Positions 45,966 to 56,755 of a DNA stretch of 64,000 nt are shown piece after piece. Made by a program: the position numbers and the translations under genes. The notes beneath the pieces were generated by a model. That model did not search any database. It was given only the letters and a program-made list of their open reading frames with translations, and was not told the origin of the DNA. Within the stretch, counting starts at the first letter, position 1. Every line of letters starts with the position of its first letter. This stretch comes from Atriophallophorus winterbourni (Eukaryota; Platyhelminthes; Trematoda; Plagiorchiida; Microphallidae): contig JACCGJ010000180.1 in assembly GCA_013407085.1 (NCBI GenBank), positions 1 through 64,000 on the forward strand, given 5' to 3'.

Positions 45966-48900
45966 TTAACTACTATAAAGGTACTACAGTATGCTAGATC
46001 CATAGATTGGTAACTCGGACGTTCAATAACTTTTTATGGGAACAGCCTCAATCAACCTATGTGGATGCCTATTGCGATATCAGTGCGACACCTTTCAGGC
46101 AGCTTTCACTGTTATGTATTACGACCATTTTCCCCGGGTTTCCATTTAATAGCATAAAATAATAGTCAAATTCCCATGAATTGTGTGCTATATCTATCGA
46201 ATAAATAATCATCTTGAACGCCAGAGTCTACTTTCAGTCTGTAATCTTCTTCTGCGTTACACCAAATCACAGTGTGGTCTCCCTCAAGCTGACGGCATCC
46301 GTTCTTGTGGTTGGTTGGCCGTTGTGGGTTTATTGGATTACTTCAAATCGGTGTCACCGTCGCTGTCCGAAGGATGACTTTGCACGATCGATATTGCAGA
46401 ACATGAATTAAGTGTGTGAAAACAGTGACAGAGCCAGTGATGTGTTTGCCATTTATTTCCTGATCCACATGACTCTCTGGAAAGCTTGTACAGTCTTTTT
46501 AGTTCCGTGAATATTGGGTTTTGGAATTCAGTATCGATTCGCAATACCGCATTCATGCTAAAATGTAGTGTTGTTTGATGGATAAGCTCAAAGTTCATCG
46601 CGATGCCTAGCTAAACCGCATTGTTTTAGACATGATGTTCCATTTTTAGCTCACCGTTCAATTGCTTGACCTCGTCTTCATCGAAACTAGGAGAAAAGCC
46701 ACTTAGATCTTATGAGCCCGTTATTTGTGTTGAAAATTTAAGGGACCAAAATTTTAGAACCAAATATGTTTGTTGTGACACTTTCTTTCTATGATACTAT
46801 TCAAGCCCAATCGTATGCAGAACAGTCATTGATTGATTGCTAAATACAATTCTAATTTGATTGCTAAATAAGTTCGATGTTAGCGCAGCATAACATATTG
46901 TAGCTGGTGGGGCACAGAGGTAAGCTTGAACCACAGCTGGCGAACATCTGACCACTTATCCCAGCATTCGGGTCATCGCTCCAAAATTAACCACATTAAC
47001 CCGTGCGTTGCACGCACGCACATCGAGTATCTCTCCATTCATCCCTGAGGTCAAACTATCCAACGGTAATCTGGTTCACTCACGAATCCCACAAGCAGCT
47101 TGGTTAAACGCGTTGGTTACGGAGAATATAAATAACAAAGCACACCCCTATCTTGTATAGACGCATCAAACAACCACAACACCGATCCTCAAACCTGTCT
47201 GTCCCGGTTTTCAATTCGATCTGATTTATCAGTCGATTTCGTGCCAACTGCTACACTTCCAGCCCTCGCCACGCATATCGTTCGATTGCGGTTGCCTTTG
47301 TCCTTCTTATCAGACTACCGAAGATGTTCTCGCTTCAACCGTTGTAATACAATCCTTCCGGAACCCGAACTATTACGAGTTCGTAATTGTCGTCGTCGGT
47401 GTTTTGCCGGAGGGTGATGTTCTACGTATTGTTCGAAAGCTCGTGATTAGCGCTCATCCCTCCACATCTTGTTCACTTGCACGTCTGATTTTATTCAAGC
47501 CCATCCTTTGATTAAGAACGTTTTCAATTTTGTCGTTGAAGCACGCAATAACCCATAAACAAATTTGTATCACGAAGTTGGAAATACGAAGATTTGCTAT
47601 CGCACACTTGAATCAATATGTTTGCCTGTTACAACCGAGGTTTCAGCCTCGTGAGCACTCTGTATGCTGGTTTCAATGTGTGCAAGGTTGTTTGCCGGAA
47701 TCATGTCTCTCATATTGCAAAACATTGATCGAATCCATCGAATGTGTTCCACGGAATCTGCTTGATTACATCTGTCGCCATTTGGTTCCGGTGTTTGTTT
47801 GTTTGTTCGCGGTTGCTGGCTGTCACGTATAAACCGGTGAGATATGTGTGGTTTCAAAACGCGAATGAGCACAGTGCGCCCCGAAGCACGTTTGTGTGTG
47901 TGCGTGTTTACAATGACCATATCCGTTCAAGGATCAACGCACATCCTCTCGATAAACCTCACCTTGCATTGTTTGAGTAACCGTGTCCGTTTGTCGAAAG
48001 CGTATGGCAATGAAGGATGCAAGGCAGATGTCTTGTTAATGGCGATCGACTCTATCACGCTTCTTGATTCGTGATTGCATGCGTCGAATCCAGTAGCGCC
48101 TGGAACCAATTGTTATGCTTCTTCTCGTAATTGATGTGCGTAGATAGTAAACCCCAACCGCGGTGCATTTAAATCTGGATCTCGTCCTTATTGTGTAACA
48201 ATCAAGCGTGCGATAATTTTGCTGTTTTCTGACATGCTGTTGATTTACGCCAACCATTCAATACTAGTAACCATCGGCATTTGATGAAACCACGTGTTTT
48301 AAGTTGACTAATTCTGTCTGTGTGTAGGTATCTATCACCCAGTTATTTCGAGTTTAAACTTCTGGAGCCAAATAACGATCGCTTCTTTGTGTGAGACTTA
48401 GTTTGTTATCATAATCTAAAAGTTGGTGACCACAATATCAACCTTGAGCTGCATTTCGATTCCATTCTCTCTTTTGGAGAACATGGAGAACAAATTTATT
48501 TCTTTGGTTCGATTTCAAGTTGATGGAACAATGTTTGTTGAAACATCGTAGCATCGTGCGAAACAGACGCTTAATCGGATTCATATGTAATGCACTCTTT
48601 AACAACAGCGTAGAACCCGTCATGACAGCTAGTCATTCTCAAACCCACATCCGTACATCTTCAATGACAAACTTTCTGGTGCTTTCATACCTAAATCTCT
48701 CCGGAATAGATGCGTAAACAAAACATGCGGGTTGAACTCTCGCACACTCAAAAGACTGCCCACATGTTAATAAAAACATTTTCCCTTGTCTCTCTGTGCA
48801 AACGTGTTTTTTTTCATTTTAACCAACTCGCACGATACATATTCGGTTGATCGTGTCTCCGTGTGTCCTGTGATCTAACCACCGAATGTTTGAGAACAAT

Positions 48901-49489
48901 TGATTTTTCGTGGAGCAAAACGCTCAGCCGGACCTATCACACACGTTGAAGGCTATAGACGTCTTGTTTATGCTGTGCTCGCATGTGTCCATGGTCTGTC
49001 GCCGTATTGATTGATTGATTGATTAACTGCTCAATTCATGGCATCGAGGATCACGTTCCGCTGTGTTTGTGCAATGCGTCTTATTGTGATGATTTTCGCA
49101 TTGGATACCGTGGCATATGAGAAACGGGTCAAGTTGTCTGCTGCCGAGTAAGGACGTCTGCCGTCTGTTGAGTTACAGCAACCGATTTAGAGCGTTTTTC
49201 GGCATTGTTGATTGCACTTCCTTCTGTAATTCACATCCAATTCTGAATACAGACGCTTATGAAGGAAGCGAATGCATGTGATTAGAAGTATTGGTTGTAG
49301 AATTTTTCCAATGTCAAATTAGATTTGACTGACTTTTAAATTCCAACCACATATGAAACCTTATTCTGAATGATCCATCAGTTTTTGATTACCCTTATCT
49401 ACCTCAACCGTCGAAAACTTATAACCTACCCTATTCTATGGACATTATTTCCTGATACCACCATCTTATCGATACGCACCGATGTGCAA

Positions 49490-49720
49490 TCGTGCAGCAT
49501 TTCTGTGCTGTGCGGCTAACATTGTGCAAAATTGGTTGGCCAACGGTAATGAGCTGCATGCTGAAACACACTGGAGTCTCACTATCATTTCTAATATCTA
49601 TTTCTCCCTCATATCGGTCTAGGCTTGAATAGCCTGACGGTATCTTAGCCCACGTGCAGTCTATGATTGTGCGGCACTCTGCCTGGATCAGGCTGGTGCT
49701 TTCATACCATACCATACCAT
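49490..49720 (+). repeat. Dispersed repeat family A, the most complete copy
   Basis: About 230 bp: GTGCTGTGCGGCTAACATTG, TTGGTTGGCCAACGGTAATG, CACTGGAGTCTCACTATCAT, CTAGGCTTGAATAGCCTGAC, ATCTTAGCCCACGTGCAGTC, TGTGCGGCACTCTGCCTGGA and a 3' microsatellite (CATAC)n at 49703-49720. The end microsatellite suggests a retroposed SINE-like element. No clear pol III boxes are visible. Confidence 0.8.
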
Positions 49721-49919
49721 CTTCTCCTAACGTTTGATCCCAGCACACCGTTGGTAGTGATACCATCTGTCGTGATGACGAAAAGACTGCACATTGACTG
49801 ATAAATCAACATTCGGTAACCTCTGATCGTCGCTTCATATAAAAGAGCACGATCTGCACACTGAACATATCCATAGTGCCTTTGTGGTTTCACAGTTGAT
49901 CATTAATCCAATGATTTAA

Positions 49920-50115
49920 ACGGATTCTGTGTTTGAACACCGTGGTTCGTTGTACAAACCCTATGTAACAGTGGCATTTAAATATAACTTTGTTTATCAC
50001 TTTTCCACTGTTTCAAGGCTCACTGAACCTAGTCTTACTGTCTCCACCTTCACGGCAAACAGCCAGAACCGGTAGTGGTGTGTAAGTGCGCGGGATGTGA
50101 GTAACACATTACTGT
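49920..50115 (+). repeat. Family C copy, hammerhead degenerate
   Basis: TTCTGTGTTTGAACACCGTG, CCACTGTTTCAAGGCTCACT, then CTCCACCTTCACGGCAAACA and GCCAGAACCGGTAGTGGTGT. Stem I (CCAC/GTGG), stem II (GGC/GCC) and ACCGGT persist; the CTGATGA box and one A of GAAA are lost. Confidence 0.75.
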
Positions 50116-50578
50116 AAACGGACCATGTTTTAAAAACGACTACCTCAATCGGTTTATATTTATACTTGACTGCTCAACAAGTCACTAGGAAACACCGATT
50201 AACCACTGCTGACTTACCGCTTATTGTAGTTCGTTGACAGTGTTGTGCCTCCGTCTTCGCTTTTCTCGAAAATAGGTTCAACAATAATCGATTTTCTTTC
50301 CTAATAATTGTTGATCAATCCTAAGCCATTGCCATACGCTTTCTTGTAGATCATTGTTGCTTTTACGATTGTGTTTCTAAATCGATGTGATTAATCGCCT
50401 TCGTGTTTTTCACAGATTTGTACACTAGACTTTCACCTCTCTGTGAAAGTGTGCTCGTCGAAACATAGGATATTTTTATACGAGCTGTTAATGGAATTTA
50501 TCTCGCTCTTATTTATGATCCGTATGGTAGCCCATTTAGGTCGCAGAGATTCACTTTCAAACTTTTGCATCAGTGGAA

Positions 50579-52087
50579 CTATATTCTTTTGTGCCACTTT
50601 CGGAATGCTGAGTGCTCATGCCATTCATTCACTTTATCACTTAGACCTGATAACGGAAGACTATCTTTAACCCACAGCTCAAACATCAAAGAAAGTGAAA
50701 CCTGAATATCTGCTGATTATGGTTCTTTTCTCCCTCACACATTTCTTTTCAAATTCCTTTTGGTGTGCACTCTGCGTTCACATAAAACACATTCCTTTTC
50801 TTCAGTGAGTAAATTTTACAACTAACACCGTTATGGTTTTGCGCGTAAAATCGATTTTTCCTGTTTACTCCATTTGGCATCTGATAGTCTATAAAATTTC
50901 GTGAATAGTGTCTCGGAAGTGCTCCCGCCTACGGATTTTTAGGCAGGTTTGGAATTTTTATGGGTTCCATCGTGTTTCATTGGTGGCCATCGGCCGTAAG
51001 CTGTGGTTGTTATGATTTTCTGTGTTTTCTCTATGCGTCTCTCGCGTGATCAATCCCTTTCTCTGTACATGTTATTCTATGCGTACCACCGATGATAGAG
51101 ATAATTGTTTACCACTCAATTTCCATACGATTTGCTGTGCTTTTTTTCGTCAGTGGATTCAGTATGTTCTCCCTTTCTTCCGTTACCCATTCACTCTTCA
51201 ATTATAGCGTTGCTCGAAAACCTGGATGTGTATGTGCAGGCCAGCACTATCTGATAAGCACACATATATTAATGACTCGTTCGATAATCGTGCACTTGGT
51301 TAATCATGTGTATTCTCGAAAGCCAATTGGTCTCATGACTCGTCTGGTTGGAAAACTACTCATGCGTTCGCTGAGTCATTGTGGATGCGCAAAATGTGCG
51401 AAACTTGTTGTTAACTGTAGTTGGCGAGAAGGCTTTATCTTCACAGACAGTACGCATACCAGTTTAATTCAACATGCAGGGCAGGTGAATAATTGGGCTG
51501 TCCCAACAAGCCATCACTCTTCTCGGCTTTTACTCTACCCGTGCTATGACCTTGAGAATGTTGTACTGGTTACGCTCTCTTATCACACAGACAATTTGAG
51601 ATTAAACAAGACAGTTGAGTTGGAGATTTGACCCAATCTCTTCATGAGTTATCAGTGTTAAGTGAGTATCTAATGTTGTCAGGGAAGTAATGACAGAGGA
51701 TTCCCTCGTATGTGGCAATTTCACTCAATTATTGCCGTCACCGGGAATGAGCTTCATTACTCAGTGCTCCTAATTTACCATGTTGCCGATTATTTTTCAG
51801 TCTACTGGCTCAATTTGCTTTTACTTTTCCTTTAAGTGGCTCATTGTTCCCCATCTTTGATAAACTTTAAAAAAATACAAAGTAGAGCTCCCTGCATGTT
51901 TTCGAGGGGCATTGTTCTAAAGTTTCTTCCGAGGTCTCACTTGGTTTCAAGTAGCATAAAATGTGCTTTGTTGGCTAATCATGGTGTGGCCCATTTGTAG
52001 TAAGCTTGGACACGCGATCAGATTTCATGGCATCTGTAGAGCTATATTCTTTTGTGCCACTTTCGGAATGCTGAGTGCTCATGCCAT
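50579..52087 (+). repeat. Pair of identical 46 bp direct repeats 1.46 kb apart
   Basis: 50579-50624 and 52042-52087 are identical (CTATATTCTTTTGTGCCACT ... GAGTGCTCATGCCAT) while flanks differ. Nothing else in the interval is recognised. Confidence 0.85.
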
Positions 52088-52254
52088 CTCAAGCAACCGG
52101 GGCCTTCGCGTTTTTATTCTACTCACCTATCGTTGAGGCTGACGAATGCTGTAGCAATGCTGCATGGTAGCACCACATAACCGATCGATCTATGGTTTCA
52201 CATATGGTCCTTGCCTTCGTTGGAAACCGTTGCACTTTTGATTTCTTTAGGAAT

Positions 52255-52445
52255 TCGCGGTTGTGCGCAGGGTGCGCTCATATCAAAAGTGTACTACACG
52301 CGAGGTCTTGCTTAAGTGCAGATTGCGACACGGGCCGTTTATCATTGTGCTAAAACTGAAGCTTCTATAGACTAGATTTGGCCGCGCTAATTGACGGTTT
52401 TCCAAGGATCGGCCTCAGGCGAACTTCAGTGCTAACCACAATTAG
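52255..52445 (+). mobile_element. RTE-like LINE fragment (EN-RT linker)
   Basis: AAACTGAAGCTTCTATAGAC, TTTGGCCGCGCTAATTGACG and GGCGAACTTCAGTGCTAACC parallel bases 1-90 of the window, and ACGCGAGGTCTTGCT recurs near 10470. It is a short, stop-ridden relic. Confidence 0.5.
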
Positions 52446-52671
52446 TGTTGCGGTCAGCAGGTCCATATTTAGCTTATTTTGTTATATCTTGAATGAATTG
52501 TTACTACGGCGCTGCACACAACTTTGTTGTTGTGCATAGCAGATTTTTGTGTCCGGTTTTCAATCTCTCACCTCATTACGTGCTTTCATTTGTATTTGAA
52601 TATATTCGAGACCGATCGGGAGTCCATAATAATGAAAATAGAGTTTGTAATGAATCGGTTATAGTAAGTTT

Positions 52672-52715
52672 TTGGTAACGTTTCGCATCTGAACACAGAA
52701 GCTTCGTCAGACCAA
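52672..52715 (-). ncRNA. Hammerhead ribozyme in the 3' terminus of the Penelope-like element
   Basis: On the minus strand: stem I strand TTGGT (52715-52711), CTGACGA (52710-52704), stem II GCTTCTG-TGTT-CAGATGC with one mismatch and one extra A, GAAA (52684-52681), ACGT palindrome for an intermolecular stem III, predicted cleavage after T52677, then ACCAA (52676-52672), which pairs perfectly with TTGGT. It is in sense with the element's coding strand. All core bases are present. Confidence 0.75.
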
Positions 52716-53542
52716 GGGTGTCGGTACGAACAGTGTTCAGGTATAAATGGCATTCTCTTGACCAATCCTGAGTTCACTAAGCTACACAAGGGAGATCAAG
52801 ATAATTGATCAAGATAATTGATCAAGATAATTGATCACAACTCCTAATTGCTGTGTTCATCCCTAATTGTTTATTAATTGTTCAGGTCAGCGTATGCCGA
52901 CACACTGCTTACGTAATCATGTGCGTATTAGGTGTGATGTTCGTTAATCCTAATCCGCTGCAAAACCGAACGCCAGATTGTTGAGATATCCGCCCCATCC
53001 ACCTTGTTCACCGCATTCGCCCCAGCCTTTGTTATTTCAACAGCCTCGGCGTGAAGTCTTTCCCTATAAGATTTCACACCCCGTCTTATCACTTTCACGT
53101 TATCAAGATCTACGCTGTGTCCAGTGTCTAGCACGTGTTCAGCTAGGGCCGAATCCCGAATCAGTGATTGATATTCACTGGGATTGCGGGGTCGCTTTCC
53201 CACTCGTTTCCTGTGTTCGTTTAACCTAGTGTTCTCTAGAGTTTTCCCAATGTAAACACCCGCGCAACCCTTGCAGTTGATTTGGTAGATGCAGTTTCGC
53301 ACAACCTAAAGGAGTCTTATCTTTGAGATGCATTAATACGGAGCGGAGAGTTCTACCTGCCTTATATGTTACTCTAATACCTGCGCTATTCAAGAGTCGC
53401 CTTATTCCTTCGGAGGCGCTTTTGACATACGGTAGAGATACCGTAGCTCGCCAAACCTTTTCCGTCTTCGGTTGCGGATATTTAACTCGGTTCAATTGGT
53501 CAAGAGAATGCCATTTATACCTGAACACTGTTCGTACCGACA

Positions 53543-53580
53543 CTGACGAAGCTTCTGTGTTCAGAAGCGAAACGTTACCA
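53543..53580 (+). ncRNA. Second hammerhead motif (other PLE terminus), stem I lost
   Basis: CTGACGA (53543-53549), perfect 7 bp stem II GCTTCTG-TGTT-CAGAAGC, GAAACGTTACC. Compared with the other terminus, about eight bases including the TTGGT strand are deleted before CTGACGA, so stem I cannot form and cleavage is unlikely. Confidence 0.65.
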
Positions 53581-54019
53581 AAAACTCACTAAAACCGATT
53601 CATTGCAAACTCTATTTTCGTGCTTTCATTTGGTTTGCACTTTGTGAGCCTTGTCACGTGAGATTTTTTCTCTGTTCCATGATTTTGTGAGGTTTTTAGG
53701 TGCGTTTAAAAGTAGATAACCGTTACAATGCATTTGTTGAAACTCATTCAGAAATTATTAAGCGTCCTAATAAATTTCATAATGTCAACAAGCGCTTTGC
53801 TTATCTGCTCCGTCAAGCGAATGCTCAAGTTCATCGAATGGTAATCACGCGTTGTTCTTGTATGTGACTGATAATCTACCTGGTTTTTACTCATGCTTGG
53901 ATCGGTTGAGCTTTTGATCTCTCACATTGTCTACTCGTTCTTATCCCTATCCGTCTATTTGTCTGCCAGTTTATCTAACTATAAATATATCTATTGGCTT
54001 ATACTTGTATGCCAACTGT

Positions 54020-54165
54020 TACATACGTAACATGTTTACCATTTATCCACTGTTTCAAGGCTCACTGAACCTGATCTTACTGTCTCCACCTGACCGCGGC
54101 AAACAGCCAGAAACCGGTAGTGGTGTGTAAGGGATGGGGATGTGAGCAACACATTACTTTGGTTA
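54020..54165 (+). repeat. Family C copy, hammerhead partly degenerate
   Basis: ATCCACTGTTTCAAGGCTCA, then CTCCACCTGACCGCGGCAAA and CAGCCAGAAACCGGTAGTGG. Stem I CCAC/GTGG, stem II GGC/GCC, GAAA and ACCGGT are intact; the core reads CTGACCG in place of CTGATGA. Confidence 0.75.
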
Positions 54166-54802
54166 TCTATTGGCTTGTTCAGCAATGTTTCCATTTGACC
54201 CATCATCAGACTATTTATTTATACATTCAACAAAATGTGTTGTCTAAGGTAGTGAAAAAAATCAAGTACTCTGGGCGCACCAATTTGGTCTTATTTTTTC
54301 GATATTTATCAACTCGGTCGTCTCAAAATGCCCCAGCTAAGTCTTCGGGACACATTTTAGGGAACCGCATAAACGACAGAGCACGCCTCTACAGAGTCGA
54401 TCGGATGGGCTAGGATTGAAGTGTTTACCTTCTTGGCACCATTTTTATTCAACAAACTTGCGTGGTGCGTGCGACACGAAATGCGAATGTCTATAAATTA
54501 CCCAAGGTGGTTGAACCGAAGTTGTTCGAGGAGGGTTAACATTATAATGCTACCGACACCGTTGTTGGATTCATTCCGCTTGAACCCCATCTTCCTATTT
54601 CTCCAGCTATTCTTTCTTTTTGTCTTTCTACCAACAATATTTTTATCTCCAATGCGATCATCTCACTGACTACTTGTGCGCTGTGCCATTCCTCTCATAC
54701 TTCACGAGGTTTCAATCATCTACATTATGTTTTGTACTTATCAATTTGTCGCCAGTTGATAGGTTGTAGAATCATTTCTTTTTCTTTTGGATTCTTTTTT
54801 AG

Positions 54803-55330
54803 ATCGAATATTTGTTCACAGACAAAACTGGCACGCTCACTGAAAATTCGATGCAATTCAGACGGTTTGCCACCGCATCAGGAACTTATGGTGTAAAAGA
54901 AAATGCGGTGTTCCACCTTCAGCGAGTCACATCTGGTGAACATTCTGAGGAACCTTCAACGGGTGGTGAAGAAGAATACAAACTTGGAGAACAACTGAAT
55001 CTCGTCATTCCTGACGATTCATCACCGGACAGTTCAGAAGAAATCCGAACCATCCACACACTGCTGTTGATACTGGCGCTGTGTCACACTGTACGTGTGG
55101 AACGATATTTCCCAGAAGAAATGCCCAAAAAGAAAAAGAAAAAGAAAAAGCGATTTGGGATGGATATAACTAGAGGTGCCCTCTTCGATGGTTTGATTAA
55201 ACGACGCAATGAACCCCCACGACGAGGTAGCAACTCACTGCGAAGAGCCTCCGCGGTCCAAGCGGCTTCTGCGGCTGTTCGCTATTCTAGAAAAGGCAGG
55301 AAATTGAAAACCGAAGATTATATCTATCAG
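54803..55330 (+). CDS. P4-ATPase (ATP11-type), exon 2 with the phosphorylation site
   Basis: 176 codons in phase 0 between TTTTTTAG (ending 54802) and CAG|GTAGGT (55331). It begins IEYLFTDKTGTLTEN; the aspartate of DKTGT (about residue 408 of the protein) is the phosphorylated residue of P-type ATPases. LLILALCHTVRVE matches the conserved LALCHTV start of the nucleotide-binding domain. Between these and the exon end the protein is unusual: an acidic stretch (EEPSTGGEEEYKLGE, DDSSPDSSEE) and a run of eight lysines and more (KKKKKKKKRF), then a basic Ser/Arg-rich segment before EDYIYQ. The insert is longer than in mammalian ATP11 and is probably a disordered loop. Confidence 0.93.
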
Positions 55331-55984
55331 GTAGGTATGGAGATCGCAGACTCTTAAACAGTTCCCTGATGTGTATGATGTTAGCGATACTTTGCTCTGT
55401 TGTTTTAGCTCGAGATAGCACTTCAGAGAGTCGTGTACTTCAATGCTGTAAAGAACAATTTTCTCGGTATGTAGCGAGACTATAATAGAAGGAACATATA
55501 TCAGTGAGCTTGAGGGGTTCTCAAGCAGGAATATCGGTACACGAAAGGCTTCATGAATACTTAGTCGACGCTGCTTGGCGTTTTTACCGTATGTCATCGT
55601 ATAAATCGAACTCGTTCGAAACTAAAATTTCACGCAAACAATGTGAATTGTAATTGTGGGGAAAGTGAGCAACAAAACACACCAAATCGCTCATGTACAA
55701 GCTCATGTGTCATTCATTTGTCATTTAACCCTTTGTCTACTGACGGTAACTCTAGTTACCACCTCCCGTCGGTACCTACAGTCACCATCGGATTGCACTT
55801 GTCAGGCGGCGTCTGGCATCTGATCCATGAAAATTAATCATGCGTTTTATTTATGCCATAATTAAGCAGAATAACACAAAAATATCATAAAATACGTAAA
55901 TCAATTACCGTAGTCAAAGGGTTAAACATGTTGGTTTGTTGTACGAAACCGTCTCTAACATGGCATCAACATTGAACAATACTT

Positions 55985-56110
55985 GTCAATATTCTACCAC
56001 TGTTTCAAGACCCATTGAAACTAAGCTTGCTGTCTTAAGACAATGAATGCAAACAGTTGGGAACCGGTCGTGGGTTGTCGATGCGAGAATGTGGGTAACG
56101 CAGCAAATTG
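55985..56110 (+). repeat. Family C copy, degenerate
   Basis: CCACTGTTTCAAGACCCATT, CTTGCTGTCTTAAGAC, then GCAAACAGTTGGGAACCGGT and CGTGGGTTGTCGATGCG. GAAA has become GGAA, so no active ribozyme is expected. Confidence 0.65.
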
Positions 56111-56639
56111 ATCTGTAACCAATCCAATAATCGTGAAATACGCAGAATACTTGTTGTTGTCCTACTTCTGTCGATGTCAACAGCGACACGTGTGATGATG
56201 TCCTACTCCACATCGTTTCGCAGTCCGCACCGGAAATAACAGTTTCTCTCGCAGTGACATGCAGTCTGTATGTACTCACAAGCCATGATTCAGGCACCAG
56301 GTACCGCACCGTGGCAAACTGTACGTGGGTTAAGATGTGGTCAGCCGGTCCGGGATTGGGAAAATGAGAAATGACAGTGAAACCCCATCGTCTCACCTAT
56401 CGCACCTCGATTCAGCAAGGTTAATTGCGCAGTACCGAAGTACTGATCGAATGCAGATTATGGTTTAGTGTTACCATTTCCTGAGTGTTGGCCTGAATCT
56501 CTTTCAATTACCGATAACAACACCCAATGTTTCCCGACTTGATAAAATACTTCACACTGCGCCTGTAAATTGACGCTCACATGCAACGGACGCCGATTGA
56601 TTGACTACTGCCGATCGCTGTGAGCGCTTTAGGAGAGGT

Positions 56640-56755
56640 TGTAACTCCGAATCGGACTGTGTAGACATTCTAAAAGTTGGGAAGCATGAAACCATTGCAC
56701 TTGTAATGTTCATCTATGGTCGACAACGACCGAAAGAGGCCAGCACACGCCAGGT
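56640..56755 (+). mobile_element. RTE-like LINE 3' end fragment
   Basis: AACTCCGAATCGGACTGTGT, then a GTTCATCTATGGTCGACAAC and GACCGAAAGAGGCCA tail match the 3' ends at 2360-2460 and 59930-60030. Confidence 0.7.

Larger units (their letters stand above)
52593..53618 (-). mobile_element. Penelope-like element, 5'-truncated, with inverted termini and 14 bp target duplication
   Basis: It is bounded by CGTGCTTTCATTTG at 52579-52592 and 53619-53632. The coding strand is minus. 53543-53226 reads VSLPYVKSASEGIRRLLNSA and GIRVTYKAGRTLRSVL, the segment after the RT core. After a frameshift near 53300, 53302-52928 codes the GIY-YIG nuclease: NCIYQINCKGCAGVYIGKT, RLNEHRKR and ALAEHVLDTGHSVD. Most of the RT is missing. 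Termini 52637-52755 and 53490-53618 are inverted repeats (AAAATAGAGTTTG ... CAAACTCTATTTT), each holding a hammerhead motif. The 3' UTR has three 13 bp repeats GATCAAGATAATT (52794-52832). PLE termini with hammerheads are known in other animals. Confidence 0.88.
38165..54802 (+). other. 16.6 kb intron of the ATP11-like gene
   Basis: Phase 0 on both sides (GTTAGT ... TTTTTTAG) and the protein alignment continues without a gap, so no exon is missing between. It is full of repeats listed separately. Stretches 39040-41190, 46000-49480, 50120-52240 and 53640-54010 contain no feature I can support, only short overlapping open frames without homology. Confidence 0.85.

Noticed and set aside
47530..48260. 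Cluster of overlapping ORFs on both strands of 60-107 codons
   Set aside because: No domain, no conserved motif, open frames on both strands of the same stretch and inside the ATP11 intron. Treated as chance.
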